From assembly GCF_025399195.1 (NCBI RefSeq), contig NW_026252088.1:682001-746000 (forward strand): 64,000 bases of DNA. The letters run 5' to 3'. Origin of the DNA: Umbelopsis ramanniana AG. Its lineage: Eukaryota > Mucoromycota > Umbelopsidomycetes > Umbelopsidales > Umbelopsidaceae. Under the pieces are notes generated by a model. It had not been told where the DNA came from, did no database searches, and saw only the letters and a program-made list of their open reading frames with translations. Position numbers and translations under genes: made by a program. Of the stretch, positions 33,455-45,851 are shown piece by piece (the first letter of the stretch is position 1; each line of letters starts with the position of its first letter).

Positions 33455-35237
33455 ATGTCAACGTTCATGGATCTTTGCACACCAGAGGACATTTCTCCTC
33501 CAGCAACGCCACCAAATACCTACTTTGCTCGTCCAGCGCAACGTCTCCGCTCTTCGTACATTGACCCTTCCTTTGGTGATAATCCAACCCAGTTGGCCAC
33601 CGTGCTTGATGACCAGCAATTGGACTACATTCGAAAAGTCAAGACCATCTTTCAGCAGTTGACACCTGAACAAAAGCAATTTTTTCTTTATGAAATCATC
33701 AACTGCTGTGATAGTCAACAACTGACATTTGTCAGTGACATTATTGCTCCCAAACTCAAGATTGACTTCCTCAAGGAGCTCCCAATAGAAATATCCCTAC
33801 ATATTCTCTCCTTCATAGACGATCCCAGGACCCTAGGAAGAGCCGCTAGTGTTTCTACCTTCTGGAATTCCTTACTGAAAGACGAAACTACCTGGAAAAC
33901 ACTTTGTCTTAAACATCAATATCGCCGTAGAAACTCCTCGATCAGTGGGGTTGCACTTTTGGGTCCACCTGTTCGCCGGCTAAACTTCTCGTACAGAGAA
34001 TACTTCAAACGAAAATACAATATAGAAGCAGCCTGGGCTCAAGGTGGTAAAGTCAAGACTTGTTTTGATAGTCTGGACTCCGGCTTAGTCACCAGTTTGC
34101 AATTTGATGACGAGGTGATCGTTGTTGGCTGCGATAACCACAAGATCGAGGTATTCAATACCACCACTGGAAAGAACATCAGTACATTAGAAGGCCATGA
34201 AGGTGGTGTTTGGGCACTACAATTTAAAGGCGGTGAAAAGCATGATCCTGAGCGCTTGTTAGTGTCAGGTGGCTGTGACAGGTAGGAAACATCATTTTCT
34301 GTTTTCCCACTATTTGATTTGTCCATCAAAAACAAACAAAAAAAAATAATTAACTGGACCTCAATTTGTTTTTTATAGGGACGTACGTGTATGGGACCTC
34401 AACAAAGGCACTCTAAAGCATGTATTACGCGGCCATACTTCCACTGTTCGCTGCCTCAAAATGCGTGACAAACGGATTGCTGTCACCGGCTCTCGAGATA
34501 CCACTTTAAGAGTCTGGGATTTACAACGAGGAACCATGCGCCATGTCCTCCTTGGCCATCAAGCCAGCGTTCGATGCCTGGATGTTCATGAAAACTTGGT
34601 CGTATCTGGATCATACGATAGCACTGCACGAGTTTGGGATATCAATACTGGTCGGTGTCTACATGTCCTTACCGGCCACTACTCCCAAATTTATGCCATT
34701 GCATTTGACGGATCAAGAGTCATCACTGGTTCACTGGATTCAAATATCCGAGTATGGAGTGCGGAGACTGGCCAATGCCTAGCTACCTTACATGGACATA
34801 CATCTCTGGTCGGACAACTTCAACTGAGTGGCTCTACACTCGTTAGTGGTGGTTCGGATGGTTGTCTAAGAGTCTGGGATTTGGATAACTACGAATGCGT
34901 TCACCAAATATCAGCTCATGACAACTCGGTTACCTGCCTACAATTTGACGATAAGCGAATGATGAGTGGTGGTAACGATGGTCGAGTGAAACTTTGGGAT
35001 GTTAAAACCGGCCGACTGATTCGATACTTTACCCAACCGGCAAAAACCATTTGGAAATTACAATTTACAGATACACGGGCTGTGGTTGTCATGCAGCGAC
35101 GAAGAAATAGTAACCCAGAAGAAGGTCGCACCGCCATGGAGATACACGATTTCGATATCGGTGATGTTCCCGAACTCAACCCAAGTATTAACTGCATAGA
35201 AACCGATGAGGATGCCATCATGCAAAGTTCCTCATAA
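33455..35237 (+). CDS. F-box/WD40 protein, Cdc4/FBXW7 type
   Basis: Substrate receptor of an SCF ubiquitin ligase. Two exons join at GGCDR|DVRVWDL. The order is a flexible N-terminus, an F-box (DFLKELPIEISLHILSFID, then TLGRAASVSTFWN), a linker with LCLKHQYRRR, and eight WD40 blades, including GSRDTTLRVWDLQRG, VSGSYDSTARVWDINTG, ITGSLDSNIRVWS and SGGNDGRVKLWDVKTG. This architecture and the blade sequences match Cdc4/FBXW7/Pop1, which bind phosphodegrons of cyclins and transcription factors. The ATG at 33455 is the first in frame. The arginines that bind phosphate in FBXW7 are likely among the R-VWD positions but were not individually aligned. Confidence 0.93.
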
Positions 35238-35725
35238 TATGTTACATGAACCTATTGACACTTCACATACTGATAATTGATATCATTCACCAATGTAAAT
35301 TTTTTCCTCTCTCTCTTTTCCATACTTTGGGTCCATCCACACTGGAGTCAGTCTGGCTACTTTTCTATCTCTTTTATCTTTCTCTTACCAGTGGTTGGTT
35401 TCAACATTTTCAGACCATCTATTTTCATTCTTACTATTTCCTTTCTCCTCCTCAACCCATTGTATGAACGTGTCCATGTTCCATAGCGTAGGCCACCTGT
35501 CGTCGGGTTTGTAGACAAAATACATCTACTTGTACATGATACTACAATTCACATTGTTATGACTTTTTGCATGGCTTGGCTCGGTGCGAGCGAAATCAAC
35601 TCCAAAACACAAAAGGGATCTCCGGATAATTTCAAGCAAAAAAAAACGAAAGAATATATTTGTTTAGGGGTTGCATCAGTCTATGTGCGTGGTTGAGTTG
35701 CATTATTAGAACAAATCGTCGACCA
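35238..35725. other. Convergent intergenic region, nothing recognised
   Basis: T/C-rich 3' flank of the F-box gene, and an A-rich run near 35640 before the 3' end of the NDUFA1-like gene. No supported feature. Confidence 0.35.
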
Positions 35726-36283
35726 CTAATGGTTTCTTGGTTTCTCCAAATTCCAAACACTAGAAGAATGCAAGTCATGTTAAGAAAAGGACAAGGTTGC
35801 AGCCAAATGGTCGAAAGTACTTACCTGTTGATGGAGAATTCAGGTGGTGCAACGGGATTTACCTAGAAGGGAGAATGTTAGATGGAAGCTGCTAATAAGA
35901 TCAAGAGGCTGAATAGCACACATACAGATTGTCCACGGATGGATCCAGTGAGACGTCTATCGCGCTCCATCATTTGGGATTCCCAGTAATCGAGGCCGTA
36001 TCTTGCAGGCTATCACAGAAAAAAGTGAAAATGGTCAGCGGAATGGTCAGAACGGCATTCATCAGTGGCCATTAAGGCGATTATACAGTTCAAGGATGCG
36101 AACCTTCTTGTCGTTGGTGTAATATTTGACAGCACTGAGACCAGAACCAGTCAAGGTGAAGAAGGTTGCAATGACAGCAAATGGTATAACAGCTTCAATT
36201 GGAACAGGCTGGAAGTGTGGAAAATCAGTTAGAGACGCATGGTGTTAAGCTGGAATAGGTCATGGAGGTCGTTCGCTCACCAT
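35726..36283 (-). CDS. Complex I subunit NDUFA1 (9.5 kDa, MWFE type)
   Basis: Accessory membrane subunit of mitochondrial NADH:ubiquinone oxidoreductase. About 87 residues are assembled from five exons. The start codon ATG (36281-36283) is immediately followed by an intron (36209-36280). The second exon gives PVPIEAVIPFAVIATFFTLT and GSGLSAVKYYTNDKK, then PARYGLDYWESQMMERDRRL and TGSIRGQS, VNPVAPPEFSINS and VWNLEKPRNH. The single N-terminal membrane helix and the DxWxxQMMERDRRLTGSxRGQ motif are diagnostic of fungal NDUFA1 proteins. Because of the tiny first exon it is easy to miss. Confidence 0.88.
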
Positions 36284-36820
36284 TTGATGTTGACTGAGGT
36301 AGTGAATGGCAATGTTGCTGTTCTGTACACAGTTTACCTTGAGCTCGAATGCCGACGTCATCAAAATTTTGGGATTTCGAGCCATCGTTCGCCCGCCCGC
36401 CCTGCCAAAAATCAACCCCAGATCACTCGGTGGTCTAGAGGCAAAACACGGCAGCTACAGAGGGTGTGAAATGAGGTAATTCGTCGTTTGTATACATCCT
36501 ATTCATAAATTCAATCCTAGCGCACATGAAAAGCCTTGTTAAGCGCAAATCTGTTCAGACCTGTCAGTTACAATCTCATGATATGCTGGGTACAACGGTA
36601 GAAACATAGTGTGTGGCCATCAAATCAACTTATTTAGTTTTATTCTCTCGGTTCTCCTTTATTTTGCAAGCAATTCAACTTATTTGAGTTGATACTGCTT
36701 AAGAGGTTTGGCAAATGTCACTCAGTGGCGCACTGCCATTCTGTTCATCATATTTGCAAGTCACATTTTTTTCCAAACTTCGAATCGACATTCATTAAGG
36801 AACTGTCTTTTGCCAAAGCA
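36284..36820. promoter_or_regulatory. Divergent promoter, NDUFA1-like gene / DUS3
   Basis: Spacer between two start codons on opposite strands. Its left part also holds leader sequence of the NDUFA1-like gene. No defined binding site stands out. Confidence 0.4.
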
Positions 36821-39731
36821 ATGTCTGAACCAGTAGCTGTCTCTATTACACTAGAGGAATCTACACGAGGAAAAGGTCTGGCACCTATTAAACAAGAGTA
36901 GGTTTGAGTTATTGACAAATACCCCCGTCGGAAGGTCATGAGCTAACCGTCCACCGATAGATTCCGCAAAACCAAATGGTTTGAAGACAACGAAGTAGAA
37001 GATATCAACACCGCAGCGTTTGGAGACGATGAGGTTGAAGGCCAAAAGTTTGAAAACGGTGATGTAAGTTGACGTGACATGATTTGACGGCGATATGGAT
37101 GCACCGTACTCATAAAAGGGAAGCAGTCCAATGCAGGCGGTAATCGTAAAGCCCGCGGGCAGAACAAGAAGCGAAAGAGGACACATGTTACAGATGACAT
37201 CAAGGTAAGTAGCAGGTCAATTGTATATAGATCAGAATGACATTATGGAACTGATTCGATAATGTCGGTAGCTCTGCCCTTATATTGCCGCTGGCGATAA
37301 CGACAAATGCAACTGGGGAGACAAGTATGTGGCAATTCGGTCATTTGAAATTTACGCTGGAACAGTGTGAATAACCTTTTGTATATTAGGTGCAAATTTA
37401 CTCATAACATTGAAGAGTACCTGAAGTTGAAGCCTGCTGATTTGGGCGAAAGATGCGTCAACTTCGAGGTCTACGGAAGGTAACTAATCTCAGCTTCATC
37501 ATTTCGAAACACTCACCAAATGATTTTCTAACAATTTCAATGTATTACAGATGTAGAGCTGGATATGCTTGCCGTTACTTGCAAGCGCATTTCAAAGATG
37601 GAAAGCTCGTTGTTGATGAAGAGGTATGTGCATACAGCTGGGCAACATCCAATGACACGTTTTGTACTGACATGGGCTCGGCTTTTCTTAGCGCGAAAGA
37701 AATGCACCTGTTACTGTCAAGAATGGTATTACGCCCGAAACGATGGCAGCTTTGCGGAAACATACGGTATGGCTGAAAGTGAATATTTTATTAATGAGAA
37801 CCTCTGCGTCTAACCACCGCATGTAGTTCAACTTTGAAAAATCAGAAGCGTTTTTAAAGGAGATTCAAGCTGAAATCGATGCTGAAATTGCTATGAAGGA
37901 GGAAAACACGCAGAGGAGACTAGCCTCCATGTTGGCTGAGCCTGCTAGTGCCACAACAGATAGTCCCGCCAGCACCATTGTCGAGGCACCATCTACACCA
38001 ATTTCGGACAAGTTGAAGAAAGTAGCAGAGGTGGAGCAGGTTTCGACGGACATCGAAACAACGCCCTCGGGAATAGTCACCTCCGTAGAGACTTCCCAGC
38101 AAACAGAAGTCGTTTCGGAAACCAGTATAAGTCCAGCCAAAGAAGAGCAACCAGTTGGACCTATCTTCGATATAAATGACAAGAAGGTACGAAGGGTTCA
38201 TTTGTGAGTTGACTAATCTGACGATTATACTCACCATTATGTATAGAAATTAAACTTCAAAGACAAGACCTACCTTGCTCCCCTCACCACCGTAAGTCAG
38301 CTTTATGCCTCATGCACCATTTATAAGAATCAGCGCTAACACCCATCTTCACATAAAAGGTCGGTAACTTGCCTTTCCGTAGAATCTGTAAAGAATTTGG
38401 CGTGGATATCACATGTGGTGAGATGGCTATGGCTACCAACCTACTCCAGGGCCAGAAGACTGAATGGGCTTTGACCAAGCGCCATGCATCAGAGGACTTG
38501 TTTGGTATCCAGGTTTGTAATCACATAAGTCACCTAATATTTATCCTACACTACATTACTGACTTTTGTGCATTCAGATTGCAGGATACAAAACAGAACA
38601 GCTCGTCAAGGCTTGCCAAGTCATAAATGAAACTGTGGATGTCGACTTTGTTGACCTCAACATGGGCTGCCCTATCGATATGCTTTTCAACAAGGTACAT
38701 TTCAATGGTGTTTACAACGTACAAGTGGATGATGTATTGATTGTCCTCGTTTTAGGGTGGCGGTTCAGCATTGTTGGACTCACACGGAAAGATGCTCAAG
38801 ATGCTTCGTGGAATGCAGCACGTTCTCGACCCTCCTGTCACCGTTAAGTTCAGAACTGGTGTGAAGGACAATCACCCTACAGCTCATAAGCTGGTACCTA
38901 AATTGGAAAGTGTGGTGAGTAGCTTACCAGGTGCAAAATTCACCATATGCGCACATAACTAAAATTTGCTCATTATCAGGGCATCGGAATGGGCACTGTA
39001 AGTAGGATAATAATTGCAATACGCTTCTAGATGCCAGCATCTGCTACTTAAACCTTTGTGTATGCTCATCATCATGTTTTGCCATTATTTAGCTCCATGG
39101 CCGTTCGCGCCAACAGCGGTACACTCGGCTCGCTGACTGGGATTATATTAAAGGAATCAAGAGGTTGACAAACGATATGGCCTTGTTCGGTAACGGTGAC
39201 GTTCTCAGCTGGGAACAGTACTATCAGCAGAAGGAGGAATCCGGAGTAGACGGAATCATGATTGGACGAGGAGCATTGATTAAACCATGGATCTTTGAAG
39301 AAATCAAAACCCGAAGACACTGGGATATTTCATCTTCAGAGCGATTCGATATGTTGAAGAAGTTCTGTGATTATGGCCTCGAGCATTGGGGTACTGACAC
39401 CATGGGCATCAATTCTACCCGTCGTTTCTTATGTGAATGGCAAAGCTTCTTGTATCGATACATCCCTGTCGGTCTTCTCGAGGTCCTTCCTCAGCAGATG
39501 AATGAGCGTCCACCACCTTATTATGGCCGCGACGAACTCGAGACACTCATGGCTAGTCCCAGAGCCTCTGACTGGATTAAAATAACGTAAGATTACGAAC
39601 TTTTAGTTGTTCTTTATGAATGAAATGAAGCAAACTAATTTGTCATACTTCACAGTGATCGTATTTTGGGTCCTGCCCCAGAAGACTTCAAATTCATACC
39701 AAAGCACAAGGCCAACTCGTTTGAAGGTTAA
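36821..39731 (+). CDS. DUS3: tRNA-dihydrouridine synthase 3 (DUS3)
   Basis: FMN enzyme that reduces uridine 47 of tRNAs. The N-terminus has two CCCH zinc fingers ([22 protein letters not shown] and [20 protein letters not shown]-type, each starting within a separate exon), then a Ser/Thr-rich linker. The TIM-barrel domain follows: [58 protein letters not shown] with the catalytic Cys, [46 protein letters not shown] and [15 protein letters not shown]. The tail [15 protein letters not shown] ends with [10 protein letters not shown]. About a dozen exons include an 18-nt microexon (38980-38997) encoding GIGMGT. Length and order match eukaryotic Dus3. Confidence 0.94.
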
Positions 39732-40011
39732 AAACGCACCCATATTCATTTGTATGTTGTACCTGTTATGGTTTTTTTTTAGTATTAGCAAGAGTATACA
39801 ATTAAAGAAAAAGGCTGTATTTACGGAGAAGTAAATGGAAGTGGAGACCGCTTTTGAGACCTTAGCTTGCTAAACCATACCTAGAGGAACGACATTGGTC
39901 TGGAACCGTGCATCCCAAAATAATTGACCACTGCATATTAAATAACTATTTTATTCAATACAACAGAAGAAAAGACAAAGGAATACTTTTTTGGTAACAG
40001 CTTGGCAAGGT

Positions 40012-42147
40012 TTACGAGCTTTCACAACAGAACTCGATGTCAACAATCTCTTTAGGAGCAGTGGCAGTTAAGACCCAAGGGTCCTCTTTCCCGATGCAAA
40101 CATTATCTTCGATGCGAATTCCAATTCCCTGGTATTCTTTTGGAAAACGATCATCATATGGTACATAAAGGCCAGGTTCGATGGTAATGACCATTCCTTT
40201 CCTCAGTCGTCGAGATCTGTCCAAGTCATGACAGTCATGTACATCCAATCCTAGATAATGACCGACGTGATGTGGGTACAAAATACGCTCCACGTCCTAT
40301 GCAAATGGTCAGTGAGCAAATCGCTACTAAAAGTGCATGTACATTAATTTGTGTTCGTCACATACCCCAGTCTTGACGTGAAAGTTGATCTTGTCTAACT
40401 CTTGCTTCATTAATCGTACCGATACGTCGTGAATGCCATGGAGTGACATATTGTGAGATTCCGTACAAAGTTTTATGCAGGCTTTGTTGACGTTCAAGAC
40501 GGCTTGGTATAGCTTTCTCTGTGGATCTGAGAATTTCCCGTTGACAGGCCATGTTCGTGTGATATCACTTGCGTATCCATTGTATTCTCCACCACAATCA
40601 ACCAAAACCAAATCACCATTCCTGAATCGTAAGCAGTTGTCAGACGAGCCAAAGACCAAAGGCAAAACTCCAACCACACGGTATATGCGACATAACTTAC
40701 CTTAACTTCATGTCATTTCTTACATAATGCATAGATAGTGCATTGGGACCTCCAGCAACTACTGGTACATAAGCTAACATACTCGATCCTCTCATTCGAC
40801 ATTCAAAGTCCAGCTTTGCCCATAACTGCCCTTCGGTGATACCAGGCTTTGTAAATTTCATAGCCTACAGGATTTGGTTTAGTATACCATGTTCAGTACT
40901 GTTACGGTGACAACGGAGAGAATGACTCAAATCACCTCAATGAAAGCCTTGCTGCTAATTTCTCCCGATTGTCTCATAACTTTAGCTTCCGCTTCACTCT
41001 TGACGTTTCTGAATTCTTGCACAAGTGGGCTTAATTGCTTCACTGGTTTGGATGTCTTTCCTATTGAAACGGAACGAGAAGAACTCGGTTAATAACCATT
41101 GCATTGCCCAGATAATACTTCCACTCCACGTTATAATCTATTCTTCCACAGGTCGCCAGCTCACATATACCAAAATCTTTACCGTAGCTCTCAAAGCTCC
41201 GTAACACCTTGGTCAGTAGCCCAGCGACCCCACCCTCTTGCCAATTAGACCAATCTGTCGCCGTACCATATGATATTAATTTTTTTGCAGGTTCAGAGGA
41301 CGACAAGATAGATCCTGATGACATGTTTGTATCCACATATATACATTTGGCATTATTGATGGCTTCCCTCAAGCGAGTTGGAAATTGCATGGAGTTGAAT
41401 GCCTGAAAGTTGAGGTGTTAGTGTGATCTGAAAGTCAGTCGTCAAGTATACCTATCATATGCAAACCTCATCCGCTCCAAATTTTTCAATGATCCCATCC
41501 AATCCTGTTCTTGGACCGTCCCAAAGTTCGACGCTTGGATTTTTGGGCAAACCAAACATGGTCATTTTGTACCCTTTAGGCGAGGAGTCCTTTTCTAGAA
41601 GCATAAAGTCAAAATGTTAATTACGGGCGGCGTACATATTGTCTTCGATATATCCCCTTTTAAAGCTCAATCGTACCGAGGATGGCAGCAGCATCTGGTT
41701 CGTTAAAACCTGTTAGATACCAAAAGTCGGTATTCTGGTGGAATGGGTAGAATACATTGTTGGACATATATCGAGTTCGATACCCTAACGAAACAACCAG
41801 ACTTCCTTCATGCAGAGAATTCATAAGCGCCGTTCGTCTCAATTCATACTCAAGAGCAGATACCCCGGGAGTGACTAAGGTCGATGGTTATCAGCTGAAT
41901 CTGATTGCTTAGTTGCTAATGATTTAAGTGACTTACGTTCATTTTTCTCGAGAGCATATGGATGAGTTTCGAAAACAGGCTGCCCGTAGCTTCTCAAATG
42001 AGTTTCAGGTATCAAAGAAGCATTCGCACTGGTAGCGAGAGCTCGGGTGATACGAGGGCTAGTGACCTGGTGGTGGTTATTGATAACACAGGCTTGCAGG
42101 AAAGTTGCAGTTCTCCTTCCTTTGAAAGTACAAAGCGTAAGTGACAT
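40012..42147 (-). CDS. Mitochondrial Xaa-Pro-type aminopeptidase, ICP55/XPNPEP3 family
   Basis: Intermediate-cleaving peptidase that trims one residue from imported mitochondrial proteins after processing by MPP. The N-terminus is a basic, Ser/Thr-rich presequence (MSLTLCTFKGRRTATFLQ). Then comes the aminopeptidase-P N domain (ELRRTALMNSL, FYPFHQNTDFWYLTGFNEP). The pita-bread domain has all metal ligands: LVLVDCGGEYNGYASDITRT (two Asp), HHVGHYLGLDVHD (His), TIEPGLYVP (Glu) and GIRIEDNV (Glu). Several introns interrupt it; one at about 41055-41180 was placed by frame (DFG|KTSKPVKQ). The length of roughly 480 residues fits the family. Confidence 0.93.
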
Positions 42148-44066
42148 TTTGAATCGTGATAGTTTGCATTGTCTAAATTCAAGGGATCATACTTGTGGTT
42201 GCAAGTAGTGTAGCCTGGCAAACTGATTTCAACATTTGCTTGAATGGAAGTCAGTTCACTGGGCCTATGAAAAACAAGTCCTGGTCAATGACAAGCCCTA
42301 AGGACTGAATTTTCGGATTTGTCCGAGTCACATGTTCGGCGGCCACGGTAAATTTAACGTAGGCCCATTTTTATTCAACGATGAACTGTTGAATAAAGTC
42401 CCTTTTTTCACTTTATAAACTACCTCCAGAAGTTTATGGAGTCGCTATGTTGATAAGTTAATACACTTTATTGCGTAATGATTTATCAAAACGAAAAAAC
42501 GCGTCTAACTTGCTACCGATATATTCTGTAATACTTGTTATTAGGAAGAAAAATCTGACAGTACGGAATATTACGCTACTATATTATAGAATTCATAATG
42601 CAAATATTTTCTACATTTGAAAATTCAATGCAAACCGATCTTGCCGTGAAAGACAAGGCGAATTCAAGGTGGATGCTCAAACAATATCTTATCCTAAAAT
42701 AGTATTTCTACGGTTGAAAGCTTTAAACTGTGAACTTTGTAACATCCTTCAGAACAATTTTCCAGCTCAATGATTCCTAAATTTTGAACAAAAAGGCTGC
42801 TGCTTATGTGGAAATGATCGCACCAACTATCATATCAAGCGCATAACAGAGCTGCTGCCAACTACAGATCGACGCGCATTCGCGCGCGAGCTTTAAAGGA
42901 GACAAGAGCAGTATTGGCGACAACGCCTGTGGATGAGATTAGCTCACGGCCATTGGTCGTCTAAAGCTATCTTCACTGATTTATATAGGCCAGACGTTGG
43001 CCTATGCACCATCTATTGTCCTGCATATGATCACGTGCCGTAATGCATACTCCGTACGTCCACTTCTGGAATCTTCACTTGTTGATTCAGCCACGAACCT
43101 ATAAATATCGTGATACCGCGTCATGCACATAGCATCATCCTAGTAGCTGTTAGACAGCTAGCATTCAATATCCATACCGTACCTTCTGAATGAATAAATG
43201 AAAGCGAAAGGCTTACTCTCAAATTCGTTTTCCGGGGCCAGTATTACCCTATTCCCTGAGTAAGCCACTTGTCCCATGCAACCTCGGACCTTACAGTATG
43301 TATTCTCGTGCAATTGTTTTTTTGCGGAAGTCTATTGACCGAGCCCCCTCAGTCCATGACGAAATCTATAGATTGTCTCACCCACCTCTTTCCTTTGTAC
43401 CAGACTGCGAATTTTGCTCAAAGACGATGAAGGGTATCCTTCGTTCGGTTGAAATAATTTAGAGTTCTTTCGAAAGACCGTAACACAATTTATGTATTCA
43501 CTCCTCGTGCAATGGCTGGGGCGTTTCGTCCAACATAGCGGCTATGCAATTATTCAGAAACCGCTTTTGAAACTGATGTTTATTGACCTTATGAATAATT
43601 GATAACAAGCCATTGTAACATGGCATTCTCAGAAGTTGCTTTGTTTTTGGATTTAAATTGTTAACTTCCTTTTTTTTTTGAATAAAACTACGGTTGTATG
43701 TATTGAGATTGAGATGCTGTCACCTATAGTTGGCGAAGCTCCAACGTACCTTGTTCTGAGTACGAAAATCGGCGAGAAGCCTAATGCATGTCGTAAACCG
43801 GGGCTGCCGTTACATACACGGACGGGAACACCAAATACACTCCAAGGTGATAGCAAAAATGATCTTATCGAATGTTAGTGAATAGGGGTAAGGAACACCA
43901 TTGATTACGGTAGTCTGTTCAAATTCTGTCAAAATTGATGATGTCGGACACCCCTCCTATGTTTATCAATGTGATGACCAAGCGCCACCGGCGTCGTGTA
44001 GCGCACCGAAATAACCTAAAAGGCTACAGAGGATAATTACTCTTCTTCCACAAGCCCAATTATAAC
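42148..44066. other. 1.9-kb gene desert with possible LTR-like remnant
   Basis: The longest noncoding stretch of the window. It has a CG-alternating patch (42871-42890), a TATAAATA (43100-43107) followed about 90 bp later by AATAAA (43193-43198), and a short CTGTAA...TTACAG inverted pair bounding 42526-43296. These are the signals of an LTR, but no target-site duplication matches. Two overlapping 66-67-codon frames at about 43653-43878 on opposite strands have no recognisable family. Confidence 0.35.
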
Positions 44067-45035
44067 ATGAAGCATAATCTGACTGTGGTTGCCGCTATAT
44101 GCATATTCATCGTGGTAGCCTTGTTTAGCTTCAATGGCCTTCCTGATAACGAGGTCGACGACGACAGTCACAGCCAGCTTCTAGACTATAAGCTGATAAC
44201 GTCGAACAAAAGCGTGTCTGCTCCCAATGCCGACATGATGGCCATGATCGACAACAATATTCTAGACAGCAAGAACAACGTCTTGCTCACGGCCGTTGCC
44301 AATTCTGGCATGGCGAACTACACGCTGAATTGGATTGAGTCGCTCAAGCGCTGTGATATTGACAAATTCATGGTATTTGCTATTGATAGCGAGCTAGTTG
44401 AAACATTATCCGCGGCCGGCTATGAAAACAACGTAATAGCAATCCCAGATGACTGGTTCCACACTCCCGTCAGCAACAGCTTGATCAGCTGGGGCAATAT
44501 GCATGATTATCTCCCAGTGACTGCCTCTAAATCGTTGGTGGTCGAGCATCTCCTCTATCTGAATATTACGGTATGGTTTTCTGACGTGGATATTGTCTTC
44601 CTGTCGCCCAACATCTACGAGTACCTGCTGCACAAGTTCCGGATACGACCTGCAACCGACGCGCTCTTCCAACAACGAGGCATAAAAGATAACAATGACA
44701 TCAACTCAGGGTTTTTCATCATGAAGCCCACTGACCTTATGAAACACATCATCTCCACATCCATTTCTGTGCAAGATGAAGACAATGCCAAATACAAGAA
44801 GAGCAAACTTACCCAGCAGCGAGCAATCAATCGCGTCATTCAATCGCTGAATATCGATTTCTATACGTCTCCGCTGGTGTTGTTAGAAATGGAGCTGTTC
44901 CCCGTCGGCAATGTGTATTATGATATGAACATCCCAATGAAGTACGGTTTTAATCCATTGATGGTGCATGGAAACTTTAGAGACGGCGCAGAAAAAGAAG
45001 TTGCTCTTCGAAAGGCCGGCCTATGGTATATCTGA
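44067..45035 (+). CDS. Type II membrane nucleotide-diphospho-sugar glycosyltransferase
   Basis: Probable Golgi glycosyltransferase of the Nucleotid_trans (PF03407-like) family, 322 residues, intronless. The N-terminus has a short cytosolic tail and one signal anchor (LTVVAAICIFIVVALFSF), then a stem. The catalytic domain contains VLLTAVANSGMANYTLNWIE, FMVFAIDSELVETL, the metal-binding DxD block TVWFSDVDIVFLSPN, and NDINSGFFIMKP (the conserved NSGFF motif). The C-terminal MVHGNFRDGAEKE closes the domain. The sugar donor and acceptor are unknown. Its lack of introns and its position beside the long gene desert are unlike most neighbours. Confidence 0.85.
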   Translation: MKHNLTVVAAICIFIVVALFSFNGLPDNEVDDDSHSQLLDYKLITSNKSVSAPNADMMAMIDNNILDSKNNVLLTAVANSGMANYTLNWIESLKRCDIDKFMVFAIDSELVETLSAAGYENNVIAIPDDWFHTPVSNSLISWGNMHDYLPVTASKSLVVEHLLYLNITVWFSDVDIVFLSPNIYEYLLHKFRIRPATDALFQQRGIKDNNDINSGFFIMKPTDLMKHIISTSISVQDEDNAKYKKSKLTQQRAINRVIQSLNIDFYTSPLVLLEMELFPVGNVYYDMNIPMKYGFNPLMVHGNFRDGAEKEVALRKAGLWYI

Positions 45036-45458
45036 TCAACGCCGTATCCCCCAATGAACTTGCCAAACACAGCATTAGATGTCACCATAGTAATCATATA
45101 TCATTTCGTAAAACCTATAAAAATCAACTTATCAATAGAATACTTGTCGTGATGGCCGCTATGAACCCTGTATCGCTCCTGCTTTTTTAAAAATCATTAT
45201 TTTTGCCCACGTTGCAGATACATGGCGAGGGGAGAAACCTTTAGATTTTTGGTTCCCAAAACACTCTTTACTTCCGTACTTCTCTTCATTATTACATTCA
45301 CAAAGTGAAAGCGCTTCATTGAACATCATTGGCCGGAGTTTACGTCTTTGCTGACCCAAAAACAGCTGCCTAGCAGTTTTTTCACGTGCGTCATTCGCTG
45401 CGCTTTAAATTCGCGCTGACCGTTGGCAAAACACCTTTCATCTTATTGACTATACAAA
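45036..45458. promoter_or_regulatory. Upstream region of the acyl-CoA-binding protein gene
   Basis: Noncoding spacer between two plus-strand genes. No site is distinctive. Confidence 0.35.
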
Positions 45459-45851
45459 ATGCCCTCTGCCGTACGTTCGTGTTTTCAATCCCGTTTGATC
45501 CCTACCATTGCTTTACTTATTCGTTTTTATATTATAGCAATTCCAAACCGCTGCCGACGAAGTTCAGCAATTGAAGAACAAGCCCTCCAGCGATGACCTC
45601 CTCAAGCTTTACGGTCTCTTCAAGCAGGCTACCGTTGGTGACTGCAACACCAGTAAGTTTTCTGTAGGATCCTAACTGTATAGTGCTTTTTACTGATCTG
45701 TTGTCATCAAATAGGCAAGCCCGGTGTCTTTGACCTCAAGGGCAAGTACAAGTGGGAGGCCTGGAACGCCTTGGCTGGCAAGTCCCAGGATGAAGCCGAG
45801 AAGGAGTACATTGCGTTCGTCGAGGAGCTCAAGGCTAAGGATGCCCAATAA
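45459..45851 (+). CDS. ACB1: Acyl-CoA-binding protein
   Basis: Small cytosolic carrier of long-chain acyl-CoA esters, about 87 residues from three exons. The first coding exon has only 12 nt (MPSA). Then [60 protein letters not shown] and [18 protein letters not shown] follow. The acyl-CoA-binding signature ([12 protein letters not shown], then KYKWEAW) is complete, with the usual ligand-contacting Tyr and Lys. Codon bias suggests strong expression. Confidence 0.96.

Noticed and set aside
42526-43296. Solo LTR proposal
   Set aside because: TATA and polyadenylation signals and short inverted ends exist, but no matching target-site duplication or second copy in the window was found; kept only as a weak possibility.
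43653-43878. Overlapping 66-67-codon frames on both strands in the gene desert
   Set aside because: Short, mutually antisense, and without recognisable domains or splice structure.
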